Below are positions 53,126 through 58,104 of a DNA stretch of 58,104 nt, piece after piece. The notes under the pieces were generated by a model. That model was not told the origin of the DNA and searched no databases. It saw only the letters and a list, made by a program, of their open reading frames with translations. Positions within the stretch are counted from its first letter, which is position 1. Every line of letters begins with the position of its first letter. A program made the position numbers and the translations under genes. Source of the stretch: an uncultured Prevotellaceae bacterium (GTDB lineage: Bacteria; Bacteroidota; Bacteroidia; Bacteroidales; Muribaculaceae); the NCBI GenBank assembly GCA_900318345.1, contig ONKD01000010.1, positions 1 to 58,104 of the forward strand, in the 5' to 3' direction.

Positions 53126-54307
53126 TCACACCACGGCCTCCTCGAGTTGCTGCATGGCTTGGCGCAGGATAGAGCGGGGCACGGCGACGTTGAGGCGCAT
53201 GAAGCCGCTGCCGCCCTTGCCGAACATCGCTCCGTCGTTGAGGCCCAGGCGAGCCTTGTTGACAAACAGGTCGATGAGCGCATCATGCTCCAGCCCAAGG
53301 CCCGTGCAGTCGAGCCACACGAGGAACGAGGCTTGTGGCTTGATGGCCTTGATGCCCGGGATGTGGTCACGGCAATAGTCCACCACCATGTCGATGTTGC
53401 CCTCGATGTAGTCCAGGCATTGGCTGAGCCACTCGCCACCGTGGCGGTAGGCTGCGCGTGTGGCGGTCATCGACAGGAAGTTGGGCGCGCTCTGGCTGTT
53501 GGTCGTCAGCCAGTTGAAGAACGGAAGACGCAGCTCGGGATTCTTGACAACGCACCACGAACTCACAATGCCCGCAATATTAAACGTCTTGCTGGGGGCG
53601 CCCATCACCACGCCTACGGCGCGCGCGTCATCGCTCACGGTGAGGAACGAGGTGTGGCGGTGACCCTTGAGCATGAGGTCGCCATGGATCTCGTCGCTGA
53701 ACACGATGACGCCATACTGGCGGGCTAGGGCCGCCACTTGGCGCTGCACGTCGGCGCTCCAGGCGATGCCGATGGGGTTGTGGGGGTTGCACAGCACCAT
53801 CATGCGTGGTTGCTCCTCCTTGAAGATGCGCTCCAGTCCCTCGAGGTCCATCTCGTAGAAGCCGTCGGCCGTGCGCCTGAGGGCGTTGTTCACCACCATG
53901 CGGTTATTGCCCGTGATCAGCATCCTGAAGGGGTGATACACCGGCTCCTGGATCACCACGCGGTCACCGGGACGGGTGAAATGGTTCAATGCCAGTCCGA
54001 ACCCGTTCACGATGCCCCCGATGAAGCACACCTCGTCCTGGCTGAATTCCAGGCCGTTGCGCTCGCGCTGCCAGTCGATGATAGACTGCCAGTAATCCTC
54101 TAGGGGCACGCTGTAGCCATAGATGGGGTGTCCCTCGACGCGGTCAACCAGCGCCCGCGTGATCTCGGGGCAGGCAGCGAATCCCATATCGGCGACCCAC
54201 AAGGGGAGGATGTCGGTGCGTCCAAACATCTCTTGGCACATATCAATCATGACACAACCGCTGCCGCTGCGGTCAATCACGGTGTCGAAGTCATATTTCT
54301 TGTTCAT
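53126..54307 (-). CDS. PatB/MalY-type aminotransferase (C-S lyase)
   Basis: A 393-residue PLP enzyme of the aminotransferase fold I. The active-site lysine sits in GAPSKTFNIAG, with the family motifs CNPHNPIGIAW and FSDEIHGDL upstream and FLVWLDCTGL downstream. The DILPLWVADMGFAACPEI start is typical of the PatB/MalY subgroup, which cleaves cystathionine or other C-S bonds. I prefer ATG at 54307 to an upstream TTG. The physiological substrate is not predictable from sequence. It is a single-gene unit facing away from tRNA-Lys. Confidence 0.92.
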   Translation of the reverse strand: MNKKYDFDTVIDRSGSGCVMIDMCQEMFGRTDILPLWVADMGFAACPEITRALVDRVEGHPIYGYSVPLEDYWQSIIDWQRERNGLEFSQDEVCFIGGIVNGFGLALNHFTRPGDRVVIQEPVYHPFRMLITGNNRMVVNNALRRTADGFYEMDLEGLERIFKEEQPRMMVLCNPHNPIGIAWSADVQRQVAALARQYGVIVFSDEIHGDLMLKGHRHTSFLTVSDDARAVGVVMGAPSKTFNIAGIVSSWCVVKNPELRLPFFNWLTTNSQSAPNFLSMTATRAAYRHGGEWLSQCLDYIEGNIDMVVDYCRDHIPGIKAIKPQASFLVWLDCTGLGLEHDALIDLFVNKARLGLNDGAMFGKGGSGFMRLNVAVPRSILRQAMQQLEEAVV

Positions 54308-54410
54308 GCGATTTTTTATTAATGATGTGATAATGAGACACAAAAATAAGTGTTTTGCCGCAACTGAGACAAAAAAAGAAGATTTTTTTCAAAAAAAATC
54401 GCAAAAATAG

Positions 54411-54440
54411 TTTGTAGTTTAGAAAAAAGCAGTACCTTTG
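54411..54440 (+). promoter_or_regulatory. Promoter of tRNA-Lys
   Basis: TTTG at 54411-54414 and TACCTTTG at 54433-54440 are about 18 bp apart, in the same CAGTACCTTTGCAGTCGC context as the tRNA-Asp unit. Confidence 0.75.
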
Positions 54441-54462
54441 CAGTCGCAATTGAACAAACGAT

Positions 54463-54557
54463 GACTCCGTAGCTCAGTTGGTAGAGCAATTGACTCTTAA
54501 TCAATGGGTCGTCTCTTAATCAATGGGTCGTGGGTTCGAGTCCCACCGGGGTCACCA
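54463..54557 (+). tRNA. tRNA-Lys(CTT) with a 19-nt internal tandem duplication
   Basis: All arms of tRNA-Lys are present: acceptor GACTCCG/CGGGGTC, D arm GCTC/GAGC, anticodon stem ATTGA/TCAAT around loop CTCTTAA (anticodon CTT), T arm GTGGG/CCCAC and encoded CCA. The 19-nt segment CTCTTAATCAATGGGTCGT occurs twice in tandem (54494-54512 and 54513-54531). It duplicates the anticodon loop, the 3' anticodon stem and the variable region, making a 95-nt instead of a 76-nt gene. The extra bases would have to bulge from the variable region. The gene may be a pseudogene or a tolerated expansion. The promoter and terminator are intact. Confidence 0.85.
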
Positions 54558-54609
54558 AAAGGAAAGCCAAATAACTTGTAATGAGCCGTTTGGCTTTTTC
54601 GTTGCGTCA
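54542..54609 (+). repeat. Left direct repeat (tRNA-Lys 3' end plus terminator)
   Basis: From CCCACCGGGGTCACC, the end of tRNA-Lys, through the terminator to TTTTTCGTTGCGTCA, this 68-bp stretch reappears with a few mismatches at 56258-56325. It bounds ATPase 4 on the left and looks like one att-type end of a former insertion. Confidence 0.75.
54563..54599 (+). terminator. Terminator of tRNA-Lys
   Basis: AAAGCCAAA (54563-54571) pairs with TTTGGCTTT (54589-54597) and ends in T residues. A near-identical copy lies at 56279-56315. Confidence 0.8.
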
Positions 54610-54751
54610 CCCGTTGACGTATTTTGTCGAACTTGGGTTCAAAACGTTTCAGCGGTTTGTTTTTCTGATTAACTCAATTCTTTATTGCAGTCTAAAAACG
54701 AAAATCTGTGGAAAGCAAAGATCGTCTAGGAAAATGGCAATATTGCGCTAA

Positions 54752-54810
54752 AGTTCCCCTAGAAAAGTGTAATAATTACTTGGAAGTTCCCCTAGAAAAG
54801 TGTAATTTTG
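54752..54810 (+). promoter_or_regulatory. ATPase 4 promoter with direct repeats
   Basis: AGTTCCCCTAGAAAAGTGTA starts a 22-bp direct repeat present at 54752-54773 and 54785-54806, spaced 33 bp. The second copy overlaps the -7 box TAATTTTG (54803-54810), 24 bp before the ATG. The arrangement resembles an operator bound by a multimeric protein. Confidence 0.7.
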
Positions 54811-54834
54811 CGGCCTAAATAATTAGTTAACAAG

Positions 54835-56061
54835 ATGAAAAGAGAACTTGAGAGCAAGCTGTTAGAGTGGAAGAATAATCCCAGTCGCAAGCCTTTGATT
54901 GTTATGGGAGCAAGACAAGTGGGAAAAACGTATTTGTTACAGCAGTTTGGAAACAACCACTATGACCATGTTGCCTATATCAACTGTGACAATAATCCAC
55001 GTGTTGCCCATCTGTTTGCAGAGGATTATGATATGGAACGCATTATACTTGCCATAGGTGCTATAACCGGTGTACCCATCATAGCGGGAAAGACCTTGAT
55101 TATCCTCGATGAAATACAGGAACTGAAAAATGGTCTGACTGCATTGAAATACTTCTGCGAACAGGCATCGCAGCAACATGTAGCAGTGGCGGGTTCGTTG
55201 TTGGGTATCACTATGCACCATGGTGAATCGGCACCTGTCGGAAAGGTTGATATACTCAGTATGTATCCGTTGACTTATACAGAATTTCTTCAAGCTTTAG
55301 GTCAAGAGCAATTGGTGCAGGTCTTGAAGTCTAACGATTGGAAAACTATCCAGATGCTGAAATACGATTTCATCAAGTACCTGCGTATTTACTATTTTGT
55401 AGGTGGGATGCCAGAGTCAGTGCTGAAATATATTGAAACCCGCGACACGATGTCAGTAAGAGAGGTGCAGAACAATATTCTAGCCATTTACCGAAGCGAC
55501 ATGTCTAAACATGCCACTCCACAAGAAGTGGTGCGTATCACACAGGTGTGGCAATCTATACCCTCGCAACTAGCACGTGAGAACAAAAAATTCATCTATG
55601 GAGCCATCAAATCAGGAGCACGCGCACGAGAGTTTGAGCTGGCTATCCAATGGTTGCAAGACGCTGGGTTAGTAATTCGAGTGAATCGTGCCTCTAAGCC
55701 AAATCTGCCACTGAAATTCTATGAGGATCCGTCTGCATTCAAGCTATATTTGCTTGATGTTGGCATGTTGGGGGCATTGGGAAATGTGCCTCCTGAACAG
55801 TTGTTGACCAAGGATAACGAACTCTATGATAGCAAAGGTGCTATTACCGAGAATTATGTTGTAACCCAGATAGCAACTATGCGCGATGTGACAATGTGCT
55901 ACTATAGCAACGAGAACCATACCCTAGAAATTGATATGCTTCTGCAAGACAGGAGCAATATTTGGCCCATTGAAATAAAAGCAGAGGAAAACCTAAGATC
56001 AAAATCGTTGAGCACTTATGTCAAGAATAATCCGTCACTTACAGGATTACGATTCTCATGA
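54835..56061 (+). CDS. AAA_14/DUF4143-type ATPase with PD-(D/E)XK-like end (ATPase 4)
   Basis: A 408-residue ATPase: Walker A GARQVGKT at 25-32, Walker B LIILDEI at 88-94, a sensor-like AVAGSLLGI, the YPLTYTEFLQALG segment of the family, a DUF4143 middle, and a C-terminal D367...E380-x-K382 set (EIDMLLQ, IEIKAEE). It ends soon after LTGLRFS. Family members usually continue about 20-30 residues, so the C-terminus may be truncated at the edge of the insertion. AT-rich codon use differs from the upstream genes, a sign of transfer. The role is unknown. Confidence 0.85.
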   Translation: MKRELESKLLEWKNNPSRKPLIVMGARQVGKTYLLQQFGNNHYDHVAYINCDNNPRVAHLFAEDYDMERIILAIGAITGVPIIAGKTLIILDEIQELKNGLTALKYFCEQASQQHVAVAGSLLGITMHHGESAPVGKVDILSMYPLTYTEFLQALGQEQLVQVLKSNDWKTIQMLKYDFIKYLRIYYFVGGMPESVLKYIETRDTMSVREVQNNILAIYRSDMSKHATPQEVVRITQVWQSIPSQLARENKKFIYGAIKSGARAREFELAIQWLQDAGLVIRVNRASKPNLPLKFYEDPSAFKLYLLDVGMLGALGNVPPEQLLTKDNELYDSKGAITENYVVTQIATMRDVTMCYYSNENHTLEIDMLLQDRSNIWPIEIKAEENLRSKSLSTYVKNNPSLTGLRFS

Positions 56062-56257
56062 AAAATTAGATCTGATATATATTTCATTGCCCCAGGAAAA
56101 GAAGAGATACTGGAATGGATACCGAAAAACGGTTGACAAAAATGACAACCGAGATTGACACCTAATGACACCCGATGACAAAGTGCCAGTATAAGAAATT
56201 CATGGGAATCAGGCGGTTATAGTGCCAAATACTGTCATGCTGTGTTATGAATCAGAG

Positions 56258-56325
56258 CCCACCGGGGTCACCTTGAGGAAAGCCAAATGACTTGTAATGA
56301 GCCGTTTGGCTTTTTCGTTGTGTCA
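56258..56325 (+). repeat. Right direct repeat (copy of tRNA-Lys 3' end and terminator)
   Basis: CCCACCGGGGTCACC followed by AGGAAAGCCAAATGACTTG and the terminator stem repeats 54542-54609 with a few changes. It starts with the last T-arm and acceptor bases of tRNA-Lys, but there is no tRNA before it. The repeat brackets a 1.65-kb cassette holding ATPase 4. Confidence 0.75.
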
Positions 56326-56339
56326 ACCATTGGCTTTGT

Positions 56340-56400
56340 CCCTGCGGGGCTAATGCGAACTTTTAGCTCGGCGAAGCCAATTACGCGAATAAAATAATAC
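56340..56400. repeat. Interspersed repeat related to 31018-31111
   Basis: CCCTGCGGGGCTAATGCGAA and, further on, ATTACGCGAAT match the repeat between the SPFH and Arc-type genes. It lies just behind the cassette. Confidence 0.6.
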
Positions 56401-56463
56401 GAATTGATATGTTATAATTACCAACGCCGCCGCTGGTTCTCCCGCAAGTATTATGCCTCAGTC

Positions 56464-56592
56464 ATGCGACTGAAGGAGTTCTACGAGGAAAACGTAGGAG
56501 AGGCCTTCGCAGGCATCATGAGTGATTTTGCCCCAAAGCGGCTCGGTTTGAGAAAAATGGGTTATCTTTGCGGTGATATTTACACTGGTTAA
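56464..56592 (+). CDS. Short ORF of unknown nature, probable fragment
   Basis: An ORF of 42 residues from ATG at 56464 (MRLKEFYEENVGEAFAGI...) in a frame open since 56404. It does not resemble a protein I recognise. The charged, helical look and the absence of a clear ribosome binding site suggest a fragment of a longer gene. Confidence 0.25.
   Translation: MRLKEFYEENVGEAFAGIMSDFAPKRLGLRKMGYLCGDIYTG
56563..56570 (+). promoter_or_regulatory. -7 box of the AT-rich membrane protein gene
   Basis: TATCTTTG, 40 bp before ATG at 56611. It overlaps the end of the short ORF above. Confidence 0.5.
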
Positions 56593-56610
56593 TTTAATGA
56601 TTCTTTGCGA

Positions 56611-57024
56611 ATGATAGATTATCTCTTTTATTGTTATGATGTAAGGATAAAGAGGCTAGAGTGGAAATACCGTAACAAAAAATGGGCTTATATTAAAGTT
56701 GATTCGGGAGGCTCCTATGTTGCAATACTGCTTTCTATTCTTCTTTTTCCCATTATTGCATCAATAACTGGATTATTAATTGGATTATTTAGTGATGTCT
56801 TGAAACAGACTTCAATACTATTCATAATACTTCCAATGATTTCATTCGTTGTAATGGATCATTATTTCAATAAAAAAGAATACCATCAACGTGTCTATAG
56901 GAAGTATAAAAGCAAAGACATCTACATTCTACCCCTGTGGATTTTATATTTGATGTACTTTGTCTGTTCGGGTTTATGTATTCTACAAATACCATTATTA
57001 GATAAAATTTTGGATCCGATATAA
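56611..57024 (+). CDS. Small AT-rich membrane protein of unknown family
   Basis: A 137-residue protein with three or four hydrophobic segments (about 33-55, 60-82, 110-133) and a very basic N-terminal part (KRLEWKYRNKKWAY). A frame extends to 56605, but ATG at 56611 is favoured. Its A+T content is far above that of the housekeeping genes, as expected of recently acquired DNA. No family was recognised. Confidence 0.6.
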   Translation: MIDYLFYCYDVRIKRLEWKYRNKKWAYIKVDSGGSYVAILLSILLFPIIASITGLLIGLFSDVLKQTSILFIILPMISFVVMDHYFNKKEYHQRVYRKYKSKDIYILPLWILYLMYFVCSGLCILQIPLLDKILDPI

Positions 57025-57112
57025 GGAAGCAAGCATATCAAAAACCTTGTCTTTTGCGGCACCGCCCAATCAAAGTAGCTTTGCGAAGTAAAATCGCAAA
57101 ACTATTTTGATT

Positions 57113-57486
57113 ATGATTGACATCCAACAATTGACATCCCTGATCTCCGCGTTCCGCGTCGAGACCGAAAAATCTGCGATTAAGTGAGTGCAATGTCAAA
57201 CTTGTTTGAACATTGCCGAACGTGAGCAGATTATGCAAAGAAAGCACTCACCCGAACCTTTAGCCGACTGAAAGGGAGGCAAACCGTCGGCTCCATCCTC
57301 CAGGCCATCGCCGACCTGCTGGCCACAGCCACCAGCGAGACCGAGTACAACATCATCCGCTTCTGGAAGGAAACGAAAGGCTGCTGTTTTTTTGTTTTAC
57401 CTGGCCATCGCTGGCAAAGCATCACCAGAATCATTCATTTTGCTGCTCATTCGGGAAAATATTTGTATCTCACTCGCTGCCAATGA
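57113..57486 (+). pseudogene. Remnant of a tail-fibre-like or CTn-type gene
   Basis: A first fragment (57113-57187, MIDIQQLTSLISAFRVETE...) ends in a stop after 24 codons, and a second frame (57229-57486) continues with TVGSILQAIADLLATATSE and IIRFWKE. The two together look like the beginning of a Bacteroidales family whose members start with an ISAFRxETE...ILQxIADLL pattern. The join is broken by roughly 40 bp and a frameshift. A TAGCTTTG box at 57077-57084 lies upstream. I infer a degraded gene. Confidence 0.5.
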
Positions 57487-57497
57487 CATAATTATTA

Positions 57498-57505
57498 TAT
57501 ATTTG
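57498..57505 (+). promoter_or_regulatory. -7 box of the GH9-type gene
   Basis: TATATTTG, 20 bp before the ATG at 57526. Confidence 0.6.
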
Positions 57506-57525
57506 TGCCAAAATACTACTGAATC

Positions 57526-58104
57526 ATGAAACGAGTGTTAACATTCGCCATTGCAGCCTTGACGGCCATCACGTTGACAGCCCAGAGCGAAAGCATCCGA
57601 ATCAATCAAGTTGCTTTTTATCCGCAACAGTCCAAAATCGCAGTCATCGAGGGCTCCAAAGCCAAAAAGATGACCATCAAAAACACGGCCGATGGCAAAC
57701 GTGTGGGCAAAGCCAAGGCCTTGAGGACCAACACCTCGCCGTGGTCGAGCAAGAAACGTACCATCGTCGAAATCACGGGTATTACCGCCCCCAGCACCTA
57801 TGAGCTGTGCGTCAATGGCCAAAAGACCCGCTTTGACGTGCAGCCTCACGCATTGAACAACATAGCTCGTGCTGCGTTAAAGGCCTTCTACCTCAACCGC
57901 TCGGGCATCGCCATCGACGGCAAATATGCCGGTGTTTATGCCCGTCCCTTAGGACATCCCGACACCGGGGTCATGATTCATCCATCGGCAGCTTCGCCTG
58001 GCCGGCCTGCAGGCACCATCATATCCTCGCCGCTGGGCTGGTATGATGCCGGCGACTACAACAAGTATATCGTCAACTCATCCTATTCGGTGGGACTGAT
58101 GCTC
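57526..58104 (+). CDS. GH9 family glycosidase (partial, runs off the window)
   Basis: The first 193 residues of an exported glycosidase: a signal peptide (about 1-19), an N-terminal CelD_N-type immunoglobulin-like domain (about 22-105; IRINQVAFYPQ opening), and the start of a GH9 catalytic domain with PLGWYDAGDYNKYIVNSSY, in which the DAGD motif holds the catalytic-base region. It is expected to cleave beta-1,4-glucans or related chains in the periplasm or at the surface. The remainder of the gene lies beyond the window edge. Confidence 0.88.
   Translation, partial: MKRVLTFAIAALTAITLTAQSESIRINQVAFYPQQSKIAVIEGSKAKKMTIKNTADGKRVGKAKALRTNTSPWSSKKRTIVEITGITAPSTYELCVNGQKTRFDVQPHALNNIARAALKAFYLNRSGIAIDGKYAGVYARPLGHPDTGVMIHPSAASPGRPAGTIISSPLGWYDAGDYNKYIVNSSYSVGLML

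Noticed and set aside
54463-54557. Reading the long tRNA-Lys as a class II tRNA (Leu/Ser/Tyr) with a long variable arm
   Set aside because: The extra sequence is an exact tandem copy of the anticodon-loop region and does not form a variable-arm stem; acceptor, D and T arms match tRNA-Lys.

Overview
The window looks like a chromosomal segment of a Bacteroidales bacterium (Bacteroidota), perhaps Muribaculaceae or Prevotella-like; genus is not determinable by eye. The reasons are Bacteroidota-type promoters (-7 box TAnnTTTG, in the best cases with TTG about 19 bp upstream), TonB-dependent receptors with N-terminal carboxypeptidase-regulatory domains, GH97/GH89/GH9 hydrolases, a tricorn-like S41 protease, DUF1573, DUF4271 and GYF_2 proteins, and a glycine-lipid acyltransferase pair. 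It opens in the 3' end of a 23S rRNA gene and its 5S gene, and ends inside a GH9-type glycosidase gene.

Layout. 0.5-13 kb: GH97 alpha-glucosidase, a damaged tRNA-Asp unit, an outer-membrane barrel receptor, AAA ATPase no. 1 with flanking palindromes, an RsiV-like lipoprotein, a Nudix/PrcB-like/MeaB operon, two DUF1573 genes and a translationally coupled DUF3791-DUF3990-DUF3791 module resembling a toxin-antitoxin system. 13-27 kb: secreted helical protein, tricorn-like protease, a 34-codon ORF and terminator ahead of a SemiSWEET gene, a TonB receptor-DUF5689-nuclease operon and a LytS/LytTR two-component system. 27-33.7 kb: AAA ATPase no. 2, then on the minus strand SPFH, Arc-type regulator and four paralogous six-helix membrane proteins, followed by two genes sharing an uncharacterised C-terminal domain. 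33.8-45.7 kb: tyrS, tRNA-Gln, GYF/dispanin and DUF2752 genes, outer-membrane phospholipase A, DUF554, AAA ATPase no. 3, GH89 and the LOG-DUF4271-hemD-rnpA-yidD-tatD cluster. 45.7-54.3 kb: envelope proteins, a polytopic membrane protein, glsA-glsB-like acyltransferases with a Wzi-like barrel and a lipoprotein, and a PatB/MalY-type lyase. 54.4-57.5 kb: an accessory island at a tRNA-Lys gene carrying AAA ATPase no. 4, an AT-rich membrane protein and a gene remnant.

How it fits together. Most of the window is housekeeping and envelope/glycan metabolism. The most unusual theme is four AAA+ ATPases, two with clear and one with a possible PD-(D/E)XK-like C-terminus. Each has its own unrelated repeated or palindromic motif over its promoter. 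No. 1 is bracketed by its motif, and no. 4 sits between direct repeats containing the tRNA-Lys 3' end. Self-recognition of these sites is a hypothesis, not something the sequence proves. Two of the three tRNA genes carry indels: a 19-bp tandem duplication in tRNA-Lys(CTT) and an apparent D-arm deletion in tRNA-Asp(GTC).
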